NCBI RefSeq assembly: GCF_038396785.1
Contig: NZ_CP151087.1
Location: 1,674,001-1,738,000 of the forward strand
Length of the DNA: 64,000 bases
DNA from: Sphingobacterium thalpophilum
Lineage (GTDB): Bacteria; Bacteroidota; Bacteroidia; Sphingobacteriales; Sphingobacteriaceae
Direction of reading: 5' to 3'
The notes below the pieces were generated by a model. That model had not been told where the DNA came from. It saw nothing but the letters and a program-made list of their open reading frames with translations, and searched no databases. This document shows positions 8,968 to 17,709 of the stretch, in pieces (within the stretch, counting starts at the first letter, position 1; every line of letters starts with the position of its first letter). The position numbers and the translations under genes are program-made.

Positions 8968-9347
8968 AGAAGCAAACCTTGTAAGCCGGGTTCTGTAGAC
9001 CACCGAAGTGGAATTTCTATCATTTATCTAGATTTGCCATCGCTGACAAACTCAATCAACCTACCCATTACGAATTCCAATACATTGAAAGAAGACGAGC
9101 AGCCTTCGAATTTCGCAACCTATTTGGTCTTTCAACACACGAGGTTTACCGTAATATATGTCACCATACAAGACCGTAAGCTCTTACCTTACGTTTTCAC
9201 CCTTACTCCGAAAAGCGGTATATTTTCTGTGGCACTTTCTGTCTGCTATTTTCATAACAGCCTTCCCGTTAGGAAGCGTGTTGCTCTATGTTGCCCGGAC
9301 TTTCCTCTCCTCTTAAAAAAGAGCAGCGATAGAACCAGTTTGCTTCT
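8968..9347 (-). ncRNA. rnpB: RNase P RNA (class A)
   Basis: Read on the minus strand, the conserved 5' region AGAGGAAAGTCCGGGCAAC and the 3' region ACAGAACCCGGCTTAC are both present. P1 forms between AGAAGCAAAC at the 5' end (about 9347) and its complement at the 3' end (about 8968). The length, about 380 nt, fits bacterial RNase P RNA, the ribozyme that trims tRNA 5' leaders. An open frame on the opposite strand here (9034-9417) is an accident of the RNA sequence. Confidence 0.95.
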
Positions 9348-9350
9348 GCG

Positions 9351-9358
9351 CAAAAGTA
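9351..9358 (-). promoter_or_regulatory. -7 box of the rnpB promoter
   Basis: On the minus strand the sequence TACTTTTG matches the Bacteroidota -7 consensus TAnnTTTG. It lies 4 bases before the predicted first base of RNase P RNA at 9347, the expected spacing. No clear -33 TTTG is seen. Confidence 0.6.
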
Positions 9359-9496
9359 GCTATTTTACTCGGATAAACCCGAATTTCTTTTCAATTTCGA
9401 AAAGACCATTCATTTAGCACCACAGGCACAAAAATCTACGCAATTACCTTGCGTAGATAAAGAGAATTTTTGTATTTTCAATCTAACAAAAAAAAC

Positions 9497-10549
9497 ATGG
9501 CACTCAATAAACTAGCTCTTATACGGTATAAAACGATTGACCATTGCCTTCGCTTGCGACATCGTAAATGGACCTTGGAAGATCTCATGGAAAAGGTTTC
9601 CGATGCACTTTATGAATTTGAAGGAATCAAAAATGGGATAAGTAAACGTACCATACAAGGTGATATTCAACTCATGCGTAGCAATAAACTTGGCTACAAT
9701 GCGCCTATTGTGGTGTTGCACCGAAAATTCTACACCTTTGAAGATCCCAACTATAGCATTAGCAATTCACCGATTTCCGTCGGTGACATGCAAAAAATGA
9801 AGGAAGCAGTAGAGGTACTTAAGCATGTGAGCGGTTTCTCCAGTTTTGATGAAATGAGCGATATTGTTGCACGGCTTGAAGATAGCATCCATACAAAAAA
9901 GGACAATTCACCTTCTATTATACAAATGGAAAGCAACAATCTGCTAAAAGGCCTTTCTTTTATCAGTCCACTGCATCAAGCCATTCGTGAAAAAACGCCA
10001 CTTCTGATCAGCTACCAATCGTTTAAAGCAACACAACAGCAGGATCTTGTTTTCTCGCCCTATCTCCTAAAAGAATATCGTAATCGATGGTTTCTAATTG
10101 GTCAGCATAAAAAGAGTGAAGGATTGATGACACTAGCGCTCGATCGGATCAATGCTATCGAGGAAATGGGCAAAAATTCATACAGGGAATATACAGGGGT
10201 CGATTTCGAACGTTACTTTTCGGATGCTATAGGCGTAACGAAGACACAAAAGGACCGCGGCCACCGGGTGATATTGCAAGTCAATGCAAAAAATGCACCT
10301 TATGTAGCAACAAAACCCTTACATGCGTCACAGCAGATTTTAGACAAAAAGGAGGATGGCTCAATCTTAATTCGTATCGATGTTGTACTTAACTTTGAAC
10401 TGGAAAGAGAAATTTTAGGTTTTGGCGAATCCATTAAAGTACTCTCCCCAAGAAATTTACAAACGAGAATAAAACAGCGCTTGGCGGCTGCCACACAACT
10501 CTATGCTGAGGAATCCGTCGATAAAATGTCAAATTCACAACATGATTAA
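9497..10549 (+). CDS. WYL-domain transcriptional regulator
   Basis: A 350-residue protein. The N-terminal winged-helix-like part (about 1-75) contains SKRTIQGDIQLMRS, the usual HTH signature of DeoR-like WYL regulators. The WYL domain (about 150-240) contains SPYLLKEYRNRWFLIGQH, where the variable WYL core reads as RWFLIGQ. A C-terminal WCX extension follows. WYL domains bind nucleotides or other small ligands to control DNA binding; the target here is unknown. The ATG at 9497 was preferred because the longer frame starts in A-rich leader sequence. It is monocistronic and convergent with the downstream flavoprotein gene. Confidence 0.83.
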   Translation: MALNKLALIRYKTIDHCLRLRHRKWTLEDLMEKVSDALYEFEGIKNGISKRTIQGDIQLMRSNKLGYNAPIVVLHRKFYTFEDPNYSISNSPISVGDMQKMKEAVEVLKHVSGFSSFDEMSDIVARLEDSIHTKKDNSPSIIQMESNNLLKGLSFISPLHQAIREKTPLLISYQSFKATQQQDLVFSPYLLKEYRNRWFLIGQHKKSEGLMTLALDRINAIEEMGKNSYREYTGVDFERYFSDAIGVTKTQKDRGHRVILQVNAKNAPYVATKPLHASQQILDKKEDGSILIRIDVVLNFELEREILGFGESIKVLSPRNLQTRIKQRLAAATQLYAEESVDKMSNSQHD

Positions 10550-10639
10550 TATTTCTATCGAATAATATTTCTAGCAATGATCTTACTTAACCCATTTTTT
10601 CAGGATAGATTGGCCCTCTCGCTACCTCTCCAAAAATGC

Positions 10640-11836
10640 CTAAATATCTTGAGCGATGGCATAACCACTAGCCCAAGCCCATTGGAAATTATAACCGCCA
10701 AGCCATCCCGTAATATCAACAGTCTCCCCTCCAAAATAAAGACCTTCAACTTTTTTAGACATTAAGGTCTTGGGGTGTAGTTCTTCCGTTGAAACTCCTC
10801 CACGCATGACCTCAGCTTTATCATACCCCTTATCTCCCGCAGGTTTTACCTTGAAGCGATGGATAGTATCGACAATCAATTTCGCATCAGCTTTACTAAG
10901 TGAGGCAATTTTGGTATCTAATGCTAGAAATTTTCCAAGAGCATCGACCAATTTTCTGCTGAAATAATCGTTTAGCAATTGTGAAACAAATCTTTTACCT
11001 CCGTATTGCCGCTCTTGTTTAATCAGATTATCTAAATTAAAATTAGGCAAGAGATCAATCGTAATCTCCTGTCCAGGCCGCCAATAACTTGATATTTGAA
11101 GAATTGCAGGTCCGCTTAATCCCCAGTGTGTAAAGAGAATATTCTCTTCAAAAGACATTCCGGCAACAGACACTTTCGAGAACACCGAATTTCCAGCCAG
11201 AGAACTATACCAATCCGCATCTTTTCCAGTTATCGTCAAAGGGACTAATGCAGGCGCTGTACCGACTACATTCAAACCAAATTGTTTAGCTAAGCGTACT
11301 CCAAAGTCTGAGGCCCCAAGCTTTTGCACCGGAAGCCCACCGGAAGAAACAACCACTTTATGGGCATGGTATCGGGACTCACCTTTTGCATTTTCTACCG
11401 TTACCACAAAGTCCTTATCGTTTTTTTCTACAGATTTCACCAAGGTATTCAAGGCTATATCCTGCCCTGTCTCGTATAAAATTTTAGAAAATACAGCAAC
11501 GATATCTTTTGCTTTATTGGTCTCTGGAAACAACTGTCCCAGTGTTTTTTCATGTCCCACGATACCATATTGTTCAAAAAATGTAATGGTATCGTCCACG
11601 GTCCATTGTTTGAATATACCGTGCAAAAAATCTGGATTTTCAGAAATGAAATTAGCGGGACTGCTACCAATATTTGTATAATTACAGCGCCCACCTCCGG
11701 AAATCAGGATCTTCGCACCGACCTTATCGTTTCTTTCAAGGACCAAGGTCTTCTTCCCAATTAGCCCTGCTTGGGCTGCACACATCAATCCGCAGGCTCC
11801 CCCCCCAATAATGATGGCATCGTATAGTATACTCAC
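10640..11836 (-). CDS. BaiN/HI0933-family FAD-dependent oxidoreductase
   Basis: A 398-residue flavoprotein. The dinucleotide-binding motif IIGGGACGLMCAAQ is at the N-terminus, followed by LVLERNDKVGAKILISGGG and RCNYTN, the marker of the HI0933 family. The C-terminal segment GGETVDITGWLGGYNFQWAWASGY is the usual second FAD contact. Family members are annotated as aminoacetone oxidase-like or BaiN; the true substrate is rarely known. It is the last gene of a minus-strand run argS - oxidoreductase - this gene, with 9 bp to the previous stop. Eight consecutive G (complement of 11799-11806) encode the glycine loop close to the start. Confidence 0.88.
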   Translation of the reverse strand: MSILYDAIIIGGGACGLMCAAQAGLIGKKTLVLERNDKVGAKILISGGGRCNYTNIGSSPANFISENPDFLHGIFKQWTVDDTITFFEQYGIVGHEKTLGQLFPETNKAKDIVAVFSKILYETGQDIALNTLVKSVEKNDKDFVVTVENAKGESRYHAHKVVVSSGGLPVQKLGASDFGVRLAKQFGLNVVGTAPALVPLTITGKDADWYSSLAGNSVFSKVSVAGMSFEENILFTHWGLSGPAILQISSYWRPGQEITIDLLPNFNLDNLIKQERQYGGKRFVSQLLNDYFSRKLVDALGKFLALDTKIASLSKADAKLIVDTIHRFKVKPAGDKGYDKAEVMRGGVSTEELHPKTLMSKKVEGLYFGGETVDITGWLGGYNFQWAWASGYAIAQDI

Positions 11837-11845
11837 AGCAACAAT

Positions 11846-12922
11846 CTAATAAGCAATCAATGTATTTTCAACAGAAACAACTCTTCGTTCCAATTGACTC
11901 TGATACCCCAATTCAATAATTTTAATGACATCCCGCGCCTGTTCCGCCGATGCGATCAAGGTAGTTTTTCCCAATATGCTATCCGCAACGTTCTGATAAA
12001 AATCAGGATAAGAACCTATTTCAGAAGGAATCATTTCTTCAATATCATTCCCCTGTTCAACAATATTGAGCTTGCCGTATAGACTTGGATCTTCTTGTCC
12101 CCAGGTTGGATCTTCATCGGGAAATTTACCATCGCGCAGTAAAGCTTCCTGTGGATCGACACCATATTTTACAAAATTTCCGTTCATTCCAAAGACACGA
12201 TAACGTGCTGTGGGTTCTTTTGCAAGCATAGAACCTTTCAGGGATACCCGTAAGTTATCATAGTACAATAGGCAGTCGAAATTGTCAATGGTTTTGGCAT
12301 GATCCCGTTGAACAGCCAAATCTGCAAAGACAGCATGCGGCTTTCCAAATAACTGCAAAGCCTGGTCGATGAGATGTGGTCCCAGGTCATAAAATATCCC
12401 CGAACCCGGCAAATTTTCTTCTCGCCATGCATTAGGTCGCAAGTAATTACGAAAACGATCAAACCTAGATTCCAAATTTACAATCCGTCCCAGCCGCCCA
12501 CTTTTGATGACTTTCTCCAGGGTCCGATAGTCTGAGTTGAACCTTAAATTATGGTAGGGTGCCAAGATCAGATTTTTCTCCTTAGACAGCGCGATAAGCT
12601 CATCGGCCTGCTCGACGCTATTCGTAAAGGGTTTTTCTACAACAACGTGTTTTTCTGATTCCAAAGCACGTTTTGCAAAAGGGTAATGCATTTCATTGGA
12701 CGTTGCAACGACGACTAAATCAATGGTTGCATCATTAAAAATATCATCTGCAGACAAAGCAATTTCTGCCTGTGGATAGCGTTCCTTTAGCAAACTTTGC
12801 TGATCTGCTTTCCGAGCGGTCACCTTAACAAGATCCAGTTCAGCTATCGAACGCATCACGGGAGCGTGAAAAACCTGACCTGAAATTCCAAAACCTATAA
12901 GTCCTACGCGAATTTTCTTCAT
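11846..12922 (-). CDS. Gfo/Idh/MocA-family oxidoreductase
   Basis: A 358-residue NAD(P)-dependent dehydrogenase. The Rossmann motif is VGLIGFGISGQ at residues 4-14. The EKP motif of the family lies in HVVVEKPFTN (about 90-100), followed by the substrate-binding C-terminal domain with GSGIFYDLGPHLIDQAL. Such enzymes oxidise or reduce sugars and related polyols; the substrate is not evident. The start at 12922 (MKKIRVGLIG) is chosen over one 24 bp upstream that lies inside argS. It begins 4 bp after the argS stop, so the two are probably co-transcribed. Confidence 0.86.
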   Translation of the reverse strand: MKKIRVGLIGFGISGQVFHAPVMRSIAELDLVKVTARKADQQSLLKERYPQAEIALSADDIFNDATIDLVVVATSNEMHYPFAKRALESEKHVVVEKPFTNSVEQADELIALSKEKNLILAPYHNLRFNSDYRTLEKVIKSGRLGRIVNLESRFDRFRNYLRPNAWREENLPGSGIFYDLGPHLIDQALQLFGKPHAVFADLAVQRDHAKTIDNFDCLLYYDNLRVSLKGSMLAKEPTARYRVFGMNGNFVKYGVDPQEALLRDGKFPDEDPTWGQEDPSLYGKLNIVEQGNDIEEMIPSEIGSYPDFYQNVADSILGKTTLIASAEQARDVIKIIELGYQSQLERRVVSVENTLIAY

Positions 12923-12926
12923 AGTA

Positions 12927-14711
12927 TTACATTCTTTCAGGTACACGAATACCCAATAAGTTCATCCCTTTGGCAATAACCTTTGCCGCAGAAGCCGAAA
13001 GGTGCAATCTAAAGTTTTTCACATCATGATCTTCCGCTTTCAAAATGGTTTCTTCATGATAGAATTTATTATAAAACTTGGCTACCTCATAGATATAATT
13101 TGCCAATTGTGCAGGACTGAACTCTTGCGCAGAAGCTTCAATAATCTCCGGAAATGCACCCAGTTGTTGAATTAAGTCACGTTCGTAAGAGGAGATCGTC
13201 GCCGGTACAGACACAGCACTATCAAAATCGAATTCAGCCTTACTTAAAACAGATTTGATACGGGCATGTGTGTATTGGATAAACGGTCCAGTATGACCTT
13301 GAAAATCGACAGATTCATTTGGATCAAACAAGAGACGTTTTTTAGGGTCCACTTTCAACAGAAAATATTTCAGTGCGCCCATTCCAATCGTATCGTAAAG
13401 AACGGCTTTAGATTCCTCATCCAATCCTTCAGTCTTGCCAAGTTCCTCGGTACGTTCCTGAGCGGTCTTAAGCATCTCAGCCATTAAATCATCGGCGTCA
13501 ACAACTGTTCCCTCCCGTGATTTCATTTTACCTGAAGGAAGATCGACCATCCCATACGATAAATGGAACAATCCGTCGGCCCAAGCTTTACCAAGTTTTT
13601 TTAAGATTAAGAACAATACCTTGAAATGGTAATCCTGTTCGTTACCGACAACATAAATAGAATCATTCATTTTGAATTCATCATATTTCAATTGTGCTGT
13701 CCCCAAATCTTGCGTAATATAGACCGAAGTACCGTCGCCACGAAGCACAAGCTTCTGATCCAATCCTTCGTCTGTTAGATCAATCCATACGGAGTTATCC
13801 TCTTTTTTAAAGAAAACGCCTTTATCTAAACCTTCCTGAATAATATCTTTACCCAGCAAGTATGTATTGGATTCATAATAGTATTTATCGAAATCGACGC
13901 CTAATTGTTTATAGGTCTTTTCAAACCCGGCGTACACCCAGCTATTCATGGTTTTCCACAGTGAGATCACCTCTTCATTACCAGCTTCCCATTGTTGCAA
14001 CATCGCTTGTGCTTCCTTCATCAAAGGTGCATTTTTCTTTGCCTCATCTTCGGTCTGCCCTTCAGCCTTCAATGCCTCGATTTCCTGTTTATATGTTTTG
14101 TCAAAGACAACGTAATATTTTCCGACAAGGTGGTCCCCTTTAAGTCCAGTAGACTCGGGTGTCTCACCGTTACCAAATTTTTGCCAAGCCAACATCGACT
14201 TACAAATATGAATACCGCGATCGTTCACCAAATTTGCTTTGATCACATCATAACCATAAGCTTTTAGGATTTCCGCAACAGAATAGCCTAATAAATTATT
14301 ACGGATATGCCCCAAATGCAGCGGTTTATTGGTATTTGGAGAAGAATATTCAACCATCAGTTTCTTTCCATTCGCAGGAAATACACCAAAGTCCTTCGCC
14401 GTTATGGTCTGATTCAACAACGTGATCCAATACGCATCGGAAAGAACAATATTCAAAAAGCCTTTTATCACATTGAAATCCGATATTTCAGCAATATGCT
14501 GTTGCAAATATGCACCGATTTCCTTTCCGGTTTGTTCCGGAGAAGATTTCGAAAAGCGCGTTACGGGAAAAGTTACGATTGTAATTTGTCCTTCAAACTC
14601 CTTTCGGGTAGCTTGTAAAGCAATTTGATTTTCTAAAATATCTGCATTGTAAAGCTCTTTTACTGCCTGTACAGTGACTTCAACAAGTCGCTTTTGAATA
14701 GAATTTGCCAT
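12927..14711 (-). CDS. argS: Arginyl-tRNA synthetase
   Basis: A 594-residue class I aminoacyl-tRNA synthetase that charges tRNA-Arg in the cytoplasm. The N-terminal Add-1 domain is followed by the HIGH-type motif PLHLGHIRNN at about 130-140. The KMSKS-like loop is GKMKSREG, and the DALR anticodon-binding domain ends with the usual RVPERM. Length is typical. It is the first gene of a three-gene minus-strand run and is divergent from the arginine decarboxylase gene, so two arginine-related genes share one 108-bp promoter region. Confidence 0.96.
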   Translation of the reverse strand: MANSIQKRLVEVTVQAVKELYNADILENQIALQATRKEFEGQITIVTFPVTRFSKSSPEQTGKEIGAYLQQHIAEISDFNVIKGFLNIVLSDAYWITLLNQTITAKDFGVFPANGKKLMVEYSSPNTNKPLHLGHIRNNLLGYSVAEILKAYGYDVIKANLVNDRGIHICKSMLAWQKFGNGETPESTGLKGDHLVGKYYVVFDKTYKQEIEALKAEGQTEDEAKKNAPLMKEAQAMLQQWEAGNEEVISLWKTMNSWVYAGFEKTYKQLGVDFDKYYYESNTYLLGKDIIQEGLDKGVFFKKEDNSVWIDLTDEGLDQKLVLRGDGTSVYITQDLGTAQLKYDEFKMNDSIYVVGNEQDYHFKVLFLILKKLGKAWADGLFHLSYGMVDLPSGKMKSREGTVVDADDLMAEMLKTAQERTEELGKTEGLDEESKAVLYDTIGMGALKYFLLKVDPKKRLLFDPNESVDFQGHTGPFIQYTHARIKSVLSKAEFDFDSAVSVPATISSYERDLIQQLGAFPEIIEASAQEFSPAQLANYIYEVAKFYNKFYHEETILKAEDHDVKNFRLHLSASAAKVIAKGMNLLGIRVPERM

Positions 14712-14796
14712 TTAATGATTTTGTAATTTTTACAACTTCCTGATAGTGAATTGGAAATAAATAACATTCCTTATTTAGGTATTCACCATTAAAGTA

Positions 14797-14804
14797 TATC
14801 TTTG
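14797..14804 (+). promoter_or_regulatory. -7 box before arginine decarboxylase gene
   Basis: TATCTTTG is an exact match to the Bacteroidota TAnnTTTG element, 16 bp before the ATG at 14820. That implies a very short leader. A -33 box is not obvious. Confidence 0.45.
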
Positions 14805-14819
14805 CAAAAATAATAAAAA

Positions 14820-16211
14820 ATGCAGAGCTATCAGGAATTTCTTGACTTAAGTGTTGGTTTTCCGCAAGACGGATTCGAAATCATCGACGACGAATTGTAT
14901 TTCCACGATTTGAATTTAATGGAAATGATAGAAACGTACGGTACGCCGTTACGTTTTACCTATTTGCCTATCGTCAGCAAAAAAATTCAGCAAGCGAAAA
15001 TCCTCTTTCAGACCGCAATTCTGAAACACAACTATCGCGGATCTTACAAATATTGTTATTGTACCAAATCATCCCATTTCAAGCACATCGTAGAGGAAGC
15101 TTTGAAAAATGATATCCACCTGGAAACTTCATCTGCATTTGATATGCCGATGATCGATTCATTGGAAAGACAGGGCACAGTAACGAAAGACATTACAGTG
15201 ATCTGTAATGGATTCAAAACCTACCAGTACAAACAATATATTGTCGATATGATCCACGACGGATATAAAAACATTATACCGGTACTGGATAACAAAGAGG
15301 AGTTTAACCTTTATGATGATGAAATCGAATTGGATGAGCCTTGTGCTTTAGGTATCCGCGTTGCCTCCGAAGAGCAACCTGATTCTCAATTCTATACATC
15401 TCGCCTAGGGATTCGCCAAGAAGACGTCGTTGAATTCTATAACAACAAAATCGCCGACAATCCAAATTTTAAAGTAAAGTTACTTCACTTTTTCATTAAT
15501 TCAGGTATCTCAGACACCCCGTATTACTGGAACGAATTAGAGAAATACGTTACTTTATATTGTAAATTCAAGAAAGTAAATCCGGATTTAGATACCCTAG
15601 ATATCGGTGGTGGAATGCCATTTAAGGATTCACTGGTACACGACTTTGATTACGAGTATATGGTCAATGAGATTGTCAATCGTATCAAACAAATCTGTGC
15701 GCACCATGAGGTAATGGAACCAGATATTATTACTGAATTTGGCAAATATACTGTTGCTGAAGCATCAGGTATTCTCTATAAAGTTTTGGGACGCAAGCAA
15801 CAAAACGATCGCGAACGTTGGTTTATGATTGACGGTTCATTCATTACAAATCTACCGGATGTATGGGCATTGAACCAAAAATATATTCTATTGCCGATCA
15901 ATAACTGGGATTCAGAATATGAACGCGTCAATTTAGGTGGAATCACATGCGATGGACAGGATTACTACAATCAGGAGGCGCACATGAACTCGGTATTTAT
16001 GCCGAAGACCCGTAAGGTGCAGTACTTGGGCTTCTTTCATACAGGAGCATATCAAGATGTATTAAGCGGATATGGTGGAATCCACCACTGCTTACTTCCT
16101 TCACCCAAACATGTGCTTGTACGCCGCAATAGAGATGAAACATTCAACTACGAGGTGTTTGGTGAGGAGCAAAACTCCAAACAAGTCATGAAATTATTAG
16201 GCTATCAATAA
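14820..16211 (+). CDS. speA: Arginine decarboxylase (short, PLP fold-III type)
   Basis: A 463-residue PLP enzyme of the ornithine/diaminopimelate/arginine decarboxylase fold. The PLP-binding Lys is in YCYCTKSSHF (about Lys83). The Gly-rich phosphate loop is DTLDIGGGMP. A conserved EFGKYTVAEASG segment precedes the C-terminal beta domain with LGGITCDGQDYY. It matches the short form annotated as arginine decarboxylase in Bacteroidota, well below the roughly 630 residues of the E. coli SpeA type. The likely reaction is arginine to agmatine for polyamine synthesis. Substrate specificity rests on family memory only; diaminopimelate or carboxynorspermidine decarboxylase are alternatives. A terminator follows at 16291. 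Confidence 0.78.
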   Translation: MQSYQEFLDLSVGFPQDGFEIIDDELYFHDLNLMEMIETYGTPLRFTYLPIVSKKIQQAKILFQTAILKHNYRGSYKYCYCTKSSHFKHIVEEALKNDIHLETSSAFDMPMIDSLERQGTVTKDITVICNGFKTYQYKQYIVDMIHDGYKNIIPVLDNKEEFNLYDDEIELDEPCALGIRVASEEQPDSQFYTSRLGIRQEDVVEFYNNKIADNPNFKVKLLHFFINSGISDTPYYWNELEKYVTLYCKFKKVNPDLDTLDIGGGMPFKDSLVHDFDYEYMVNEIVNRIKQICAHHEVMEPDIITEFGKYTVAEASGILYKVLGRKQQNDRERWFMIDGSFITNLPDVWALNQKYILLPINNWDSEYERVNLGGITCDGQDYYNQEAHMNSVFMPKTRKVQYLGFFHTGAYQDVLSGYGGIHHCLLPSPKHVLVRRNRDETFNYEVFGEEQNSKQVMKLLGYQ

Positions 16212-16290
16212 GATATTCTACAGGAGCAAGTCCCCTTTTTAACTGCGGATAAAATATCCTTGTAGAAAAAGAATGGTTTTAAGCCCATAT

Positions 16291-16325
16291 AAAAAGGTCT
16301 CGTTCTTACGATCGAGACCTTTTTA
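16291..16325 (+). terminator. Intrinsic terminator after the decarboxylase gene
   Basis: Stem AAAAAGGTCTCG / CGAGACCTTTTT with a 10-base loop, followed by a T-rich run. Confidence 0.8.
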
Positions 16326-16328
16326 TTT

Positions 16329-16484
16329 TCAGTCGATCCTATAACTGACTAGCTGGATTAAATCAAATTCGAACACCAAAGTCATAGACACAACCCGATA
16401 TCCGTCGCTGGAAACAACGAAGGTAGGCCTTGAATTAAATTTAAAAATAACACGGACTTTATCCGTACCTAATAGGGACTTCAT
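16329..16484 (-). CDS. Possible small protein or gene remnant
   Basis: From an ATG at 16484 this frame encodes 51 residues (MKSLLGTDKVRVIFKFNSRP...) ending at TGA 16331-16329. The same frame stays open upstream to about 16612 without a better start. That gives close to 95 codons without a stop, with a beta-like residue pattern. It may be the 3' end of a decayed gene whose start is lost, or a real small protein. I do not recognise a family. It lies in a 540-bp gap between two terminators and has no clear ribosome-binding site. Confidence 0.25.
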   Translation of the reverse strand: MKSLLGTDKVRVIFKFNSRPTFVVSSDGYRVVSMTLVFEFDLIQLVSYRID

Positions 16485-16656
16485 AGGGACCTCATTCGGA
16501 TGAATACGTATAAAACACCTGTTAATTCCGATTAAGCTTATGCGGAAATTCGCATAATTTAGTATGCTAACCGCCGATCTTTCCCGACTTGCTGTACAAA
16601 GAAATGCTAAGTTTTACGGAAGTAAACCCTTATCCGATCTTCCAATTTATTACATC

Positions 16657-16690
16657 AAAACAAAAGCCCCTTAAAAGGGGCTTTTGTTTT
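16657..16690. terminator. Strong intrinsic terminator
   Basis: Perfect 16-bp arms (AAAACAAAAGCCCCTT and its complement) around AA. It lies directly downstream of the minus-strand thioredoxin-like gene and could work on both strands. Confidence 0.85.
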
Positions 16691-16751
16691 ATTTACGCAC
16701 TACTACTACTGTTAATTTAGTGCAGAATAGCAATAGGATAGTCGGTAATTT

Positions 16752-17258
16752 TTATTTTGCGACCCAAGCTTTAAAGAAATTAAGCACTTTTTCTTCATCA
16801 TAGCCCTTCCCTTTTTCCAGGCTGCCACTCTCCTGTACATGCAATGTTTTTCCATTTCTATCCAAAACAATAAAAAATGGATAACCTAGTTTATTCCCTT
16901 CAGGAGCATACTTTTGAAACACAGCCTCATTTTTATTCTCTTTTGAATAATTGAGGTGATAATAGAGGAAATGACTCTTTAACAACTTGTCGACACTTGC
17001 CGTTTTATGGATATAATCATTAAACCTTAAACACCAGACACACCAATTCCCACCAGCCTGGATGATGATATTTTTCTTTTCTTTCTTTGCCTGAACCAAT
17101 AGTTGATCAATATCACTCTGTGCATTAGCGTCTGGATTGTAAGGCTTTGAAACATCCTGAGCTGTAGCAAGCTGCTGTGAGAACGCTTTGGACTGTACGA
17201 GTACCGTCCCAAAAAACACGATAGCTCCACACAGTAATAATCTTATATTTCTCATCAT
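16752..17258 (-). CDS. Secreted thioredoxin-fold protein
   Basis: A 168-residue protein. An N-terminal signal peptide (MMRNIRLLLCGAIVFFGTVL..., to about residue 28) is followed by a thioredoxin-like domain. The active-site motif is GGNWCVWCLRF, that is CVWC, and the cis-Pro region is LGYPFFIVLD. It resembles the thioredoxin_7 / DUF255-like periplasmic group in Bacteroidota, expected to act in thiol-disulfide exchange outside the cytoplasm. The partner is unknown. Either of the first two Met codons could be the start. It is monocistronic and divergent from glpD. Confidence 0.82.
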   Translation of the reverse strand: MMRNIRLLLCGAIVFFGTVLVQSKAFSQQLATAQDVSKPYNPDANAQSDIDQLLVQAKKEKKNIIIQAGGNWCVWCLRFNDYIHKTASVDKLLKSHFLYYHLNYSKENKNEAVFQKYAPEGNKLGYPFFIVLDRNGKTLHVQESGSLEKGKGYDEEKVLNFFKAWVAK

Positions 17259-17709
17259 AAATAAATTAAATAGTGATCTAAAATTACAAAATCATTTTCC
17301 CAAACCAAAACATAAGCAGCATATTATGGTTAAACATTATATAGCTATTGACCATGAAAAAAAACACCCAAGATCACAACAGACCTTATTTCAGCAGGGT
17401 TTATAAAAACGCGATTAAGTCGTACACACATCAGCTTAAGCGATCAGAATGTAGTCATTATTAAAGACAACTCCATTGTGGAGAAGTAAAAAAACAACCT
17501 GTTGATACGCCATATCCTGTCACTGGTAAAAACTAGGAAGGCTTCCTTTTGCTAAAATAAAAACAAAACAAAACAAAAACAAACACCTTACCTTAACATA
17601 AATATTATTTAATTTCCTTTAAAATTCAATAAATATAGCATAACTTAGTATAAAGGAAGTAGTAAAACAAGTACAGAAGATTCACTACAAAAATCCAAAA
17701 CGAAACAAA
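17259..17709. other. Intergenic region upstream of the glp operon
   Basis: About 450 bp between divergent genes. No convincing gene is seen. It holds an A-rich (AAAAC)n-like run at about 17558-17583 and presumably the glp promoter. I cannot identify an operator or a glycerol-regulator site. Confidence 0.5.

Noticed and set aside
9034..9417. Plus-strand open frame of 127 codons
   Set aside because: It lies inside the RNase P RNA gene on the other strand and has no protein family character.
17558..17583. (AAAAC)-like repeat as a possible CRISPR or phase-variable site
   Set aside because: Short, imperfect and A-rich, with no spacers.
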